DNA from: Bacteroides intestinalis DSM 17393
Lineage (GTDB): Bacteria; Bacteroidota; Bacteroidia; Bacteroidales; Bacteroidaceae
Direction of reading: 5' to 3'
Assembly (NCBI RefSeq): GCF_000172175.1
Contig: NZ_ABJL02000007.1
Span: forward strand, 186,001 to 250,000
Length of the DNA: 64,000 nucleotides
Part shown: positions 35,207 to 44,225 of the stretch, piece by piece
Layout: every line of letters starts with the position of its first letter
Position numbering within the stretch: position 1 is the first letter of the stretch
Made by a program: the position numbers and the translations under genes
Notes under the pieces: generated by a model
What the model saw: the letters and a program-made list of their open reading frames with translations, nothing else
Databases searched by the model: none
What the model was told of the DNA's origin: nothing

Positions 35207-35617
35207 TTAATATTTCTTCACTTCACTTAAACGATTAGTAAGAGTTTTTATGAACAGATCTTCCTTCACCGGAAGCAACAAAGCACATTTTCCCTTCGTT
35301 CCGTACTTCACCAGCACATAGCGCATCACAGCGAAACGTCCTATTTTCATAGAAGAGGCACGCTCTACAGAAATAATGTCTTTCAGGAGTATTTCCTCCG
35401 AACGGGAAAAGCGACCGTAAAAAAGGAGAAGCCTGCCGTCTGTGGTCAGCGTATACGTAGTATGGATGAGGCGCTCGATAGCGATGATGAGCAGGAGCAT
35501 AAAAAGAATAGCCATAACGGCATGCTGCATCCACATGGCATAAATGACGATGATCGTTGCCAGCACCAAAAACAAATATTGTCCCACAGCAATGCGGGCA
35601 TGGAAAATACGATTCAT
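35207..35617 (-). CDS. Small membrane protein with PH-like domain
   Basis: A 136-residue protein with two adjacent hydrophobic helices (about 12-28 and 30-48) followed by a bPH-like beta domain (TTDGRLLLFYGRFSRSEEIL; DIISVERASSMKIGR) and a C-terminal helix (DLFIKTLTNRLSEV). It has the same architecture as the protein at 27752 but little sequence in common. It lies 63 bp upstream of the LytTR gene on the same strand and 50 bp from the HTH-only gene. Function unknown. Confidence 0.75.
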   Translation of the reverse strand: MNRIFHARIAVGQYLFLVLATIIVIYAMWMQHAVMAILFMLLLIIAIERLIHTTYTLTTDGRLLLFYGRFSRSEEILLKDIISVERASSMKIGRFAVMRYVLVKYGTKGKCALLLPVKEDLFIKTLTNRLSEVKKY

Positions 35618-35667
35618 TTTATTCTGTTTTTGCTGCTAAGATAGGTATTTTTATGGAACGACGTGAG

Positions 35668-36045
35668 TTATTCTTCTAATATCTCCCTCAGTTTATCACC
35701 TAACTGCTTTTCTCCCTCCAACCTCATTTTCCAACATACCGATTTATGGAACATATATACCTGCTCGGCAGGCAGGCAAAACAGTTTCTCAATTTCTTCT
35801 ACAGACTGTCCAAGGGCGACCAACATACAAAGCAGTTCCTCATCTTTCGTAACACCGGGAATCAGTTCCTGTACTTTCCCTATAAAGTCCGGATAATGGA
35901 AAATAAATATCTCGCGGAAAACAGCACCACGCGCTCCGCAAAGCATATCTTTCGAAGCATAAGGCGAGTCTTCGGAAATCATTTCTATCAAAGCCCGACT
36001 GATCTCTTTCATACACAATCGGGATATTTTCTCTACTTTATTCAT
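35668..36045 (-). CDS. HTH-only protein related to the C-terminus of the adjacent TPR regulator
   Basis: A 125-residue cytoplasmic protein. FIFHYPDFIGKVQELIPGVT followed by KDEELLCMLVALGQSVEEIE aligns with FAVIHPLYLPRLREYYPQLT and RNEELLAMLICMNQSTDEIA at the end of the 36249 gene product, including the LuxR-like HTH spacing (LPAEQVYMFHKSVCWKMR against INRNSVNMIRSRMRKNIG). It lacks the TPR and membrane parts. It is divergent from that gene (203 bp apart), which suggests a related DNA-binding partner or antagonist. Confidence 0.8.
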   Translation of the reverse strand: MNKVEKISRLCMKEISRALIEMISEDSPYASKDMLCGARGAVFREIFIFHYPDFIGKVQELIPGVTKDEELLCMLVALGQSVEEIEKLFCLPAEQVYMFHKSVCWKMRLEGEKQLGDKLREILEE

Positions 36046-36214
36046 TGTCGGTTAGTTTTCTATTATTAGTTGCAAATTTGCAGAAACTATAAGATAAAAT
36101 CATAAACAGCCAATATACAATCCAATATACAAAAATGTATCTTCCTCATTATCAACCATGAATAAAAGTCATAAAATTATAGATATCATTTTCTTTCTTT
36201 TCCAAATGGAATTG

Positions 36215-36222
36215 TATCTTTG
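36215..36222 (+). promoter_or_regulatory. -7 promoter box of the TPR-HTH regulator gene
   Basis: TATCTTTG, 26 bp upstream of the ATG. Confidence 0.65.
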
Positions 36223-36248
36223 CCCAAACAAAGTAAGTTTTTAGAATC

Positions 36249-38168
36249 ATGAATATAAGGAAGCCATTATTCTTGCTCTTACTATTTGTAGGAGCTTGTT
36301 CTACTGATTCACATTCTCCAAGCACAGAAGATGTCGGACAGTGGCAACAAACAGTAGAAAAACTCACCACATTACTAAAAAAGGAAAAATTCCGGGAAAC
36401 TGAAAATATGACTAAAATAAAGTTAGCGGAATTACTGGTAAATGTAAATGATACAGAAAAGAATGACACGCTGATCAAATATGCCCGGCAGATACTTTCT
36501 ATCTCTTATTACAACTACTTAAAAAGTAAGCAATTTCGTTCCGGCATAGAGTATATGGATAGTCTCAGCCAGATTCCGTTCATACAAGAAAACTGTAAAC
36601 ATGAACTGTTATCCGCCCGGGCAAGTATGCACCAAATGTATGGAGACAATGAACAAGCCATCGAGTTAGCCAATGAATACCTGCAACTACCTGACTATGA
36701 GGACACAGACCGCTTTATTCCACAAGCAGAAATAATCAGCGGAGTTTATATCTATTCCGGAAATGATATCCCCCAAGCCATCCGAATATTAGAAAAGGGC
36801 ATGAAAGCTTACCGGCAGGGAGGAAAGTACCGGAATATGCTTCGCATCATGTCCCGACTCGGTATTTATTATCGCCTCATCGGAGAATATGAAAAAGCTG
36901 TCGCCATTAATCAGGAAGCCATCAGCAGTTATACCGACAGCATAGCTCCCCCTAATATCGTAATAGCCTATGGCGAACAAGCCAACCTTTATGCAGAACT
37001 GGGCATGTACGACCGTGCCTTGCAACTGAATACGAAAGCCCAACATTACTCGCTTCTGAAAGACAGTTTCGGACTGGGCGATCTCTATCGTTACCGGGCG
37101 GCCATATTCGGTCAAACAGGAATTAAAGATTCAATATTCTACTATTTAAACCAGGCTGAGAAAATATCAGCCCTACAAGGTAGCTTCAAAGGAGTATTTG
37201 TGAACAAAGTTACTACAGTAGAAGCCTATCTAGACTATACCGATTCTGTACAAAAGGCGTTAACGCTTGCGTTAAGTATCTGTCCGGACAGTTCCCGCAT
37301 GCCGCAATGGGCCAAATATGAACTGGAACTTCATTTAGGGCGAGCTCTATTACAAACAGGAAAAGCTACGCAAGGAATACCTCTGATAGAGAAAGCCGCA
37401 CAAGGTTTTATAAGCATGGATATGAGATCCGGAAAACAAAAAGCCAACAATATACTTATGGACTACTACCTAAGTATGAATATGAATGACGCATTTGTCC
37501 GTTGCTATAAACGTAGTCAAACTTTTACAGATTCACTGAATTTAGCTGAAAAGATGCGTGCTGTCGCTGCTGCCAATATCCGGTTTGATACCGAACGGAA
37601 AGAAAAAGAAAATACTTTGCTCTCAGCACAAGTGAAATTGCAAAAGCAACAGTTATTCTATAATATATGTATTTCAATTACCCTGCTGTTGACACTTATC
37701 ATTTCTGTTGCCTATTTCATAAATAAACGAAAGTCCAATCGTTTGCTCTTAGGAAAACATAAACAGGAAATAAAGAAATTAATCACCCGCCAGCAAGAAC
37801 TGAACCGCCGTAACGAGCAGCTAACCGAACAGATAGAACAGGCAATGGCTACCAACAACCTGACTTCTATCCGCCAACTGACCGGGCAGAACCTTCTCAG
37901 CAAAGAAGACGAAAATGATTTCAGACAATCGTTTGCTGTAATACACCCACTTTATTTACCCAGATTACGGGAATATTATCCGCAACTCACCCGCAATGAA
38001 GAGTTGCTTGCCATGCTCATCTGCATGAACCAAAGTACGGATGAAATAGCTCTGATTATGGGTATTAACCGTAACAGCGTCAATATGATACGTTCACGTA
38101 TGCGAAAGAACATAGGACTTGCAAAAGAAGAGTCTCTGGATGAAGTTGTTAAACAGTTCTTATCATAA
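36249..38168 (+). CDS. TPR-repeat membrane regulator with C-terminal HTH
   Basis: A 639-residue protein of a Bacteroidetes one-protein signalling type. The N-terminus has a lipoprotein-like signal (LFLLLLFVGACSTDSH). Residues about 80-420 are helical TPR-like repeats (GIYYRLIGEYEKAVAINQEA; QANLYAELGMYDRALQLNTK). One membrane helix follows (ICISITLLLTLIISVAYFI, about 477-495), then a coiled coil (about 500-545, QQELNRRNEQLTEQIEQAM) and a LuxR-like HTH (about 560-639, EIALIMGINRNSVNMIRSRM). Periplasmic TPRs probably sense a peptide or protein and transmit through the coiled coil to DNA. Target unknown. Confidence 0.87.
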   Translation: MNIRKPLFLLLLFVGACSTDSHSPSTEDVGQWQQTVEKLTTLLKKEKFRETENMTKIKLAELLVNVNDTEKNDTLIKYARQILSISYYNYLKSKQFRSGIEYMDSLSQIPFIQENCKHELLSARASMHQMYGDNEQAIELANEYLQLPDYEDTDRFIPQAEIISGVYIYSGNDIPQAIRILEKGMKAYRQGGKYRNMLRIMSRLGIYYRLIGEYEKAVAINQEAISSYTDSIAPPNIVIAYGEQANLYAELGMYDRALQLNTKAQHYSLLKDSFGLGDLYRYRAAIFGQTGIKDSIFYYLNQAEKISALQGSFKGVFVNKVTTVEAYLDYTDSVQKALTLALSICPDSSRMPQWAKYELELHLGRALLQTGKATQGIPLIEKAAQGFISMDMRSGKQKANNILMDYYLSMNMNDAFVRCYKRSQTFTDSLNLAEKMRAVAAANIRFDTERKEKENTLLSAQVKLQKQQLFYNICISITLLLTLIISVAYFINKRKSNRLLLGKHKQEIKKLITRQQELNRRNEQLTEQIEQAMATNNLTSIRQLTGQNLLSKEDENDFRQSFAVIHPLYLPRLREYYPQLTRNEELLAMLICMNQSTDEIALIMGINRNSVNMIRSRMRKNIGLAKEESLDEVVKQFLS

Positions 38169-38216
38169 TTTTATGAATTAATATACGGGAAAAGTACAAT
38201 GAAACTACTTATTTCG

Positions 38217-38224
38217 TAGCTTTG
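38217..38224 (+). promoter_or_regulatory. nadB -7 promoter box
   Basis: TAGCTTTG. It covers the TTG at 38222 that opens the long frame, which rules that start out in favour of ATG 38246. Confidence 0.65.
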
Positions 38225-38245
38225 CAGTACTTAAACATACAAAAT

Positions 38246-39817
38246 ATGATTAGAGAGTTCGACTTTTTAGTAATTGGTTCCGGTATAGCCGGCATGAGTT
38301 TCGCTCTGAAAGTAGCTCATAAAGGTAAAGTAGCGCTCATCTGCAAAACGGAATTGGAAGAAGCTAATACATTCTTCGCACAAGGGGGAATCGCCTCAGT
38401 AACCAATACACTGGTAGATAATTTCGATAAGCACATTGAGGACACCATGATTGCAGGTGACTGGATCAGTGATCGTGCCGCCGTAGAAAAAGTGGTACGT
38501 GAAGCACCCGGACAAATCAAGGAACTGATAGAGTGGGGAGTAGAATTTGACAAGAATGACAAAGGAGACTTCGACTTACATAAAGAAGGCGGACACTCTG
38601 AATTCCGTATCCTGCATCATAAAGACAATACAGGCGCCGAAATACAGAAAAGCCTTATCAAAGCTGTAAAGACGCATCCTAACATTGAGATATTCAACCG
38701 CCATTTTGCCGTAGAAATCATCACACAGCATCACATGGGGATTATTGTAACCCGCCATACCCCGGGTATCAAGTGCTACGGAGCCTATGTATTGAATGAA
38801 GATACAGGCGAGGTTGATACTTTCCTCTCTAAAGTAACTCTCATGGCTACGGGTGGTGTGGGTGCCGTTTACCGAAATACGACTAACCCATTGGTTGCCA
38901 CCGGAGACGGGATTGCTATGGTATACCGTGCCAAGGGTTTCGTACAGGATATGGAATTTATTCAATTCCATCCAACTGCCCTTTATCATCCGGGAGACCG
39001 CCCCTGTTTCCTGATAACAGAGGCAATGCGCGGGTATGGTGCCGTATTGCGCAACATGGGAGGCGAAGAATTCATGCAGAAATATGACCCACGTCTTTCT
39101 CTTGCTCCTCGTGACATTGTAGCACGTGCCATCGACAGTGAAATGAAACAACGTGGTGATGATCATGTTTACCTGGATGTTACCCATAAAGATCCGGAAG
39201 AGACCAGGAAGCATTTCCCGAACATCTACGAAAAGTGCCTCAGTTTAGGTATTGATATCACAAAGGATTATATACCTGTGGCTCCTGCCGCACATTATCT
39301 GTGTGGTGGTATCAAAGTTAACCTGAACGGAGAGTCTTCTATCAACCGCCTGTACGCTGTAGGAGAATGTTCCTGTACTGGTCTGCATGGAGGCAACCGC
39401 TTAGCTTCCAACTCTTTGATTGAAGCAGTTGTCTATGCCGATGCTGCTGCTAAACATGCACTAAGCATGCTCGACCGTTATGAATTCAATCATGAAATAC
39501 CTGAATGGAATGCAGAAGGTACTGTGACTAACGAAGAAATGGTGCTTATTACTCAAAGCATGAAAGAAGTCAACCAGATTATGGGTGCGTATGTAGGTAT
39601 TGTACGTAGTGACCTACGCCTGAAACGTGCTTGGGTACGTTTGGATATGATATATGAAGAGACGGAAGATCTTTTCAAGCGCAGCAAGGCATCCAAAGCT
39701 ATTTGCGAGCTGCGTAATATGGTCAATGTCGGTTACCTGATTACCCGTCAGGCAATAGAACGCAAGGAAAGTCGCGGATTACATTATACGATTGATTATC
39801 CGCACGCAAAGAAATAG
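38246..39817 (+). CDS. nadB: L-aspartate oxidase
   Basis: FAD enzyme that oxidises aspartate to iminoaspartate, the first step of de novo NAD synthesis. The 523-residue protein begins MIREFDFLVIGSGIAGMSFA with the FAD motif, then EANTFFAQGGIASV, the substrate loop HKEGGHSEFRILHHKDNTG, and the active-site region HYLCGGIKVN... GECSCTGLHGGNRLASNSL. No nadA or nadC is in the window. It ends at a shared terminator with rubrerythrin. Confidence 0.96.
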   Translation: MIREFDFLVIGSGIAGMSFALKVAHKGKVALICKTELEEANTFFAQGGIASVTNTLVDNFDKHIEDTMIAGDWISDRAAVEKVVREAPGQIKELIEWGVEFDKNDKGDFDLHKEGGHSEFRILHHKDNTGAEIQKSLIKAVKTHPNIEIFNRHFAVEIITQHHMGIIVTRHTPGIKCYGAYVLNEDTGEVDTFLSKVTLMATGGVGAVYRNTTNPLVATGDGIAMVYRAKGFVQDMEFIQFHPTALYHPGDRPCFLITEAMRGYGAVLRNMGGEEFMQKYDPRLSLAPRDIVARAIDSEMKQRGDDHVYLDVTHKDPEETRKHFPNIYEKCLSLGIDITKDYIPVAPAAHYLCGGIKVNLNGESSINRLYAVGECSCTGLHGGNRLASNSLIEAVVYADAAAKHALSMLDRYEFNHEIPEWNAEGTVTNEEMVLITQSMKEVNQIMGAYVGIVRSDLRLKRAWVRLDMIYEETEDLFKRSKASKAICELRNMVNVGYLITRQAIERKESRGLHYTIDYPHAKK

Positions 39818-39858
39818 TATAAGGACCTCCCCTATGAGGGCATACGCTTGTAATGCAA

Positions 39859-39897
39859 AACGCCCGGATGTTTCTTCAAACGAAACACCCGGGCGTT
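39859..39897. terminator. Bidirectional terminator between nadB and rubrerythrin
   Basis: AACGCCCGGATGTTTC (39859-39874) pairs with GAAACACCCGGGCGTT (39882-39897) with one mismatch and a 7-base loop. T-rich sequence lies on both sides (CTTTAT to the right, A-run to the left). Confidence 0.87.
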
Positions 39898-39921
39898 CTT
39901 TATCATAGAAATAAGAATTTC

Positions 39922-40500
39922 TTAATAGTTTTCTTTCTTCACTTCGAAGTAAGCCTGCGGATGCAAGCAAGCCGGACAAACTTCGGGAGCTTCTTTACCT
40001 GTGAAGACGAAACCACAGTTACGGCATTGCCATACTACTTCGCCTTCCTTAGCGAATACTGTAGCATTCTCGATATTATTTACGAAAGCCAGATATCTTT
40101 CTTCATGACCTTTTTCGGCAATTGAAATGTTGCGGTACATAGCAGCAATTTCATAGAAACCTTCTTTTTCTGCTACATCAGCAAAGTGAGGATAATCCAG
40201 AGACCATTCTTCGTGTTCACCGGCAGCAGCTTCTTTCAGGTTATCCAATGTAGTGCTGATAACACCGGCAGGATAGCTTGCAGTAATTTCTACCATACCA
40301 CCTTCCAGATACTTGAACATACGCTTAGCGTGTTCCTTTTCCTGGTCAGCTGTTTCAGTAAAAATAGCAGCAATTTGTTCGTAACCTTCCTTCTTTGCTA
40401 CACTTGCAAAATAAGTGTAACGCATTCTTGCTTGTGATTCTCCTGCAAATGAGGTCAACAGATTCTTTTCTGTCTGAGTTCCCTTAACACTTTTAGCCAT
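39922..40500 (-). CDS. rbr: Rubrerythrin
   Basis: Di-iron peroxidase that removes hydrogen peroxide in anaerobes. Over 192 residues it shows the ferritin-like four-helix domain with iron-ligand motifs ESQARMRYTYFA and DQEKEHAKRM, and EEWSLDYPHFADVAEKEGF and EKGHEERYLAF in the second half. A C-terminal rubredoxin-like centre has Cys pairs WQCRNCGF and CPACLHP. Own promoter at 40567; a palindrome at 40615-40638 may be its control site. Confidence 0.96.
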   Translation of the reverse strand: MAKSVKGTQTEKNLLTSFAGESQARMRYTYFASVAKKEGYEQIAAIFTETADQEKEHAKRMFKYLEGGMVEITASYPAGVISTTLDNLKEAAAGEHEEWSLDYPHFADVAEKEGFYEIAAMYRNISIAEKGHEERYLAFVNNIENATVFAKEGEVVWQCRNCGFVFTGKEAPEVCPACLHPQAYFEVKKENY

Positions 40501-40566
40501 AATCTTTTTTCTTATTTAGTTAGTAAATTACGTATCAATTGTCGTTAGTCATTCATATTAACAACA

Positions 40567-40574
40567 CAAAAATA
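40567..40574 (-). promoter_or_regulatory. Rubrerythrin -7 promoter box
   Basis: TATTTTTG on the minus strand, 67 bp before the start codon. Confidence 0.6.
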
Positions 40575-40614
40575 AGTTTTTTGTTTGATATTTACACACT
40601 TTTTATTCATTGTA

Positions 40615-40638
40615 TTTATCTATGAAAGCATAGATAAA
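40615..40638. promoter_or_regulatory. Perfect palindrome between rubrerythrin and the DUF4884-like gene
   Basis: TTTATCTATG (40615-40624) and CATAGATAAA (40629-40638) are exact complements around AAAG. It lies 40 bp upstream of the rubrerythrin -7 box and 34 bp upstream of the divergent promoter at 40673, so it could be an operator for either or both. It lacks a T-run and makes a poor terminator. Confidence 0.45.
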
Positions 40639-40672
40639 ATCTATTTCCGGAAATATAATTCGGGAAAAACTT

Positions 40673-40680
40673 TATCTTTG
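40673..40680 (+). promoter_or_regulatory. -7 promoter box of the 97-aa lipoprotein gene
   Basis: TATCTTTG, 28 bp before the ATG. Confidence 0.65.
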
Positions 40681-40708
40681 TATTTGGTAAACATAAATAC
40701 TTCCGACT

Positions 40709-41002
40709 ATGAAAACAATAACTAAATTATTAATTCTCTCATTCATAATGATGGGAATTACAGCTTGTTACACTTCTATTCCGCTAAAGGTAGGTGAATC
40801 GGAGAATAATACGACCTATCAGGTCAGTTATCTCTTTGAGCACGATGGGTGCAAAGTATATCGCTTTTATGACAGAGGCAACTATGTCTATTTTACGACA
40901 CGTGGGGATGTTACCTCCATCAAGAACGATTCGACTCAGGAGCGCAGGGTTACAATCTATAGAGATACGATCTATTCAAGCAATAACGAACTAAAACCTT
41001 AA
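40709..41002 (+). CDS. Small lipoprotein, DUF4884-like
   Basis: A 97-residue protein with signal peptide and lipobox (MKTITKLLILSFIMMGITAC, Cys20). The mature part reads YLFEHDGCKVYRFYDRGNYV then YFTTRGDVTSI, as in the DUF4884 family of Bacteroides lipoproteins. Function unknown. It converges with the leftmost gene of the glycosidase block, 25 bp away. Confidence 0.75.
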   Translation: MKTITKLLILSFIMMGITACYTSIPLKVGESENNTTYQVSYLFEHDGCKVYRFYDRGNYVYFTTRGDVTSIKNDSTQERRVTIYRDTIYSSNNELKP

Positions 41003-41027
41003 TAGTCATCTGTGTAAGTCAGCACCT

Positions 41028-42113
41028 TCAGTTTTTTCGAGATTCTGTATCATTCTGCACTATTTCTACCACAACCTCTTCTTCATCAGTGTATGGATTT
41101 ACAATCTCAGCTACTTCAGCAGCAGTCTTCGGCTTCACAGTAATGCCTTCTTTGGTCTGCTCAACATACGCCATACGTCCGTCGGGTAGATAATACAGGT
41201 AGTCAATGCACACGCTTCGACGCCCTGTGGCACCGGATTTACTATCTATGGTAAGTATTGCATTATGGTAGAACAGATAGTTTTGTCCCTTGAATTCAAT
41301 GATTCCCGGATGTATGGTAAAGCTATTTTCTGCCATTCCTGTCAAGACTCCACGATACGTCCATGGGCCATCCATGCTTGGTGCCGTGGCATAGCTAATG
41401 GTTTCACGCCCCTTACCCATCGATGCATACGTCAGATAGTAAAGATTTCCACGTTTATGAATCCATGGACCTTCCACAAATTTCGGCATTTTAAGAATCT
41501 CTATGTTTCCGTCCAGTTCTGTCATATTGGGTTTAAGTTTCACTAAGAAGCAGGTACCATTACCCCAGCTCATCCATGGTGTGCCGTCATCATCCACTAA
41601 AACAGTCGGATCGATATCGTTCCACCATCCACGAGGACCGTTAGGAGTCATATCATCTGTAATAAGCGGTGTACCCCGAGCATCAATGAAAGGTCCCGTC
41701 GGACTATCTGACACGGCAACGCCTACTACTTTACTATTATATGGCGCATCAGCCTGCACCGTTGTATAATAATAGAATTTCCCATCTTTCTCTACAACCT
41801 GGGAGGCCCATGCTTCTCCAACTCCCCACGAGAAATCCGTAGGTTTCAGCACACAGCCATGATCGGTCCATGTTTTCATATCTTTTGTTGAATAACACAG
41901 CCATTCGGTTATGTTAAAGTCCTGTCCTTCTTCAGCCTCATCGTGACCCACATAGAGATACAGTCTACCATTATGCACCATAGGTGCCGGGTCAGCGGTG
42001 AACTTATCCGTCACTATCGGATTACCTTCCGAAATAAACTTCACTTCATTACTTTTCTCACCACAAGCGGATAAGATCAGATATAAACTAACAATAAAAA
42101 GAGTGTTTCTCAT
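41028..42113 (-). CDS. GH43 family glycoside hydrolase (lipoprotein)
   Basis: Five-bladed propeller enzyme, likely alpha-L-arabinofuranosidase or beta-xylosidase. Over 361 residues the three GH43 acids are present: base Asp in FTADPAPMVHNGRLYLYVG, pKa-tuning Asp in NDIDPTVLVDDDG, and acid Glu in KFVEGPWIHKRGNLYYL. A lipobox (LSACGE, Cys17) suggests outer-membrane anchoring. It has no CBM, unlike the paralogues at 46863 and 52092. It is the distal gene of the leftward block, 41 bp after the GH27 gene. Confidence 0.92.
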   Translation of the reverse strand: MRNTLFIVSLYLILSACGEKSNEVKFISEGNPIVTDKFTADPAPMVHNGRLYLYVGHDEAEEGQDFNITEWLCYSTKDMKTWTDHGCVLKPTDFSWGVGEAWASQVVEKDGKFYYYTTVQADAPYNSKVVGVAVSDSPTGPFIDARGTPLITDDMTPNGPRGWWNDIDPTVLVDDDGTPWMSWGNGTCFLVKLKPNMTELDGNIEILKMPKFVEGPWIHKRGNLYYLTYASMGKGRETISYATAPSMDGPWTYRGVLTGMAENSFTIHPGIIEFKGQNYLFYHNAILTIDSKSGATGRRSVCIDYLYYLPDGRMAYVEQTKEGITVKPKTAAEVAEIVNPYTDEEEVVVEIVQNDTESRKN

Positions 42114-42154
42114 GATAAAAACAATTAAGTAAGTAATTCTATTTTTTTATATTC

Positions 42155-44188
42155 TCACTGAACCGGTGTAAATTTATAAAGAAGTACCCCATGGGCTGGA
42201 ACATTGAGAGGCAATGGCTTCCGTCCTGTATCCAAGGTTCTTATATCCTTTTGTCTCCAAAGATCACGCACAGTTTGTTTACCCGTAATATTCAGTTTAT
42301 CAAAATCACGGAAAGAGATATCAGCCTTTTCGCGGTCGAAATTACAGAAACCAACCGCCTTACTACCATCTTCAAGTTCTTTCACATAAATACGTAATTC
42401 CCCTATTGAATATATACATGTGGCTTGTTTACCCAAAGGATCCTGATTAACAGCTATCACCTCATTGTTAGTCAGCAGACTTAGGGTGAAATCATCCATT
42501 TTCTCCAAGTCACAACCTATCAGAAGCGGTGCAGAGAATAAACTCCAAAGACTGAAATGGAGATACTGTTCATCAGGTTTAAGCTTGGTTTGGTGAGGAT
42601 TTCCCCAACCTACAATACCAAGAACCAGCATGTCCGGATCATTCCAGTTACCGGGTTTCGCCCATGCAGCTGCACGGTCTTGAGAAAGAGCAATACCTTT
42701 TACACTTTCCCAAGTATCCGTGATATCGTTAGTCGTACGCCAACACTGGCCTCCAACGTCATCTCCCCATTTCCAGACATCTCCCATACCATACTGACAC
42801 AGGTTATAAACAATGTCCCTGGGCTGCTGACGTAAATAATCACCCATAATCTTAAATGGTTTTCTACCGGCAATTGAATCCCCACCCCCTTGAAATGCCA
42901 AGGAAGACACACTGTAAGGATCCTTATCTAAATCACGGTCAAGAACTCCCCCGTAACTGCACCAATCATATTTCAAATAATCAAATCCCCATTTACCATA
43001 CATATCAGCATCTTGCTTTTCATAACCATAACTGCCTACGCAACCTCCACAAGTCCACGGACCGGGTGAAGAATAAATACCCACTTTCAGTCCAAGTGAA
43101 TGTATATAGTCCGTTAACCCTTTCATATCAGGAAATTGGGCATTAGGTATGATATTACCCTGATCGTCACGTAACCGTCCACCTCTGGTCCGGTCGTTGG
43201 GATCTCTGTGATGTTGCCATGAATCATCTATATTGATATAAGTCCAGCCATAATTCACTAAACCACTTTCAACCATAGCTCTTGCTGCTTGCTTCACTTT
43301 CTCAGCCGAGACTTCATGTCCGAAGCAGTTCCAACTGTTCCATCCCATCGGCGGAGTAAGAGCAATTCTGTCACCACACTCAATACGAAGTTTTCTTTCT
43401 GCCGTCCCTTTCACATTTTTCGCCTGCAAAACCACTTCAAATGTACCAGCCCTAGTTAGTTTACCCGTAATCAGACCCGTCTCCGGGTGAATCTCCAATC
43501 CTGCCGGTAATCCCTCTGCTGCAAATGTCATCGGACGATCGCCTGTAGCCGCTATCTGATATTGGAATGGGGAACCGGGACGCACCCCAAACACAAAAGC
43601 CCCATTAATTCTCGGCGTCGCGGGAGCAGGTGGAGTCAGTATATAAGGTTCCGTAGCAATGAATTTAAGTGTAGGAAAACTCTTCTTTCCTTTTGATATA
43701 ATCTTTGCATCCGCCCAGTCAGCATGATCATAATAAGGCCCGTCACCACCATCAGCAACAATCAGTTCAAGCCTTTTGACTCCATCCAGTGAAACCGAAC
43801 ATAATTTAGGCGCATCTCCCGCCTTTACAATTCCACTGGACCAAAGTCTGGCTCCATCTCCTATTACAACAAACTCGGCAGATGTCTTATGTTCGATGAT
43901 CTCATCATCCAGCCCTACCTGAGCCGTAAATGATACGGCTTTGCCATCCAATTGAATTGCTATCTCACTGACTGAATGGGTACCTACTCCACGTTCAAAC
44001 GTTTGTCCTCCGATTGTCAGGGTTTTACCGTCAACCGACTTATTTTTCATAGCTACTCCATTACCTTGAGTCATAGCTGTCAGATCCAAATCATCAAGCC
44101 ACACAGTATGGGATTGACCACATCCTGTAGTAATGGACGCTATTACAAACCCTACGAGGGCTAAAAACTGTTTCATATTATTCTTCAT
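42155..44188 (-). CDS. GH27 alpha-galactosidase with N-terminal NPCBM domain
   Basis: Releases terminal alpha-galactose, or possibly beta-L-arabinopyranose, as both occur in GH27. The 677-residue protein has a signal peptide, an NPCBM carbohydrate-binding domain (about 28-165; GGQTFERGVGTHSVSEIAI), a putative Ig-like domain (about 200-270; GLPAGLEIHPETGLITGKL), then the catalytic barrel from LTPPMGWNSWNCFG. The nucleophile Asp is in FDYLKYDWCSYGG and the acid/base Asp in WNDPDMLVLG. A C-terminal beta domain ends the protein. The gene lies 37 bp after the GH31 gene at 44226. Confidence 0.94.
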   Translation of the reverse strand: MKNNMKQFLALVGFVIASITTGCGQSHTVWLDDLDLTAMTQGNGVAMKNKSVDGKTLTIGGQTFERGVGTHSVSEIAIQLDGKAVSFTAQVGLDDEIIEHKTSAEFVVIGDGARLWSSGIVKAGDAPKLCSVSLDGVKRLELIVADGGDGPYYDHADWADAKIISKGKKSFPTLKFIATEPYILTPPAPATPRINGAFVFGVRPGSPFQYQIAATGDRPMTFAAEGLPAGLEIHPETGLITGKLTRAGTFEVVLQAKNVKGTAERKLRIECGDRIALTPPMGWNSWNCFGHEVSAEKVKQAARAMVESGLVNYGWTYINIDDSWQHHRDPNDRTRGGRLRDDQGNIIPNAQFPDMKGLTDYIHSLGLKVGIYSSPGPWTCGGCVGSYGYEKQDADMYGKWGFDYLKYDWCSYGGVLDRDLDKDPYSVSSLAFQGGGDSIAGRKPFKIMGDYLRQQPRDIVYNLCQYGMGDVWKWGDDVGGQCWRTTNDITDTWESVKGIALSQDRAAAWAKPGNWNDPDMLVLGIVGWGNPHQTKLKPDEQYLHFSLWSLFSAPLLIGCDLEKMDDFTLSLLTNNEVIAVNQDPLGKQATCIYSIGELRIYVKELEDGSKAVGFCNFDREKADISFRDFDKLNITGKQTVRDLWRQKDIRTLDTGRKPLPLNVPAHGVLLYKFTPVQ

Positions 44189-44225
44189 ATTTTAAGATAT
44201 TTCCAGATCATTGCCTTAAAAAACA

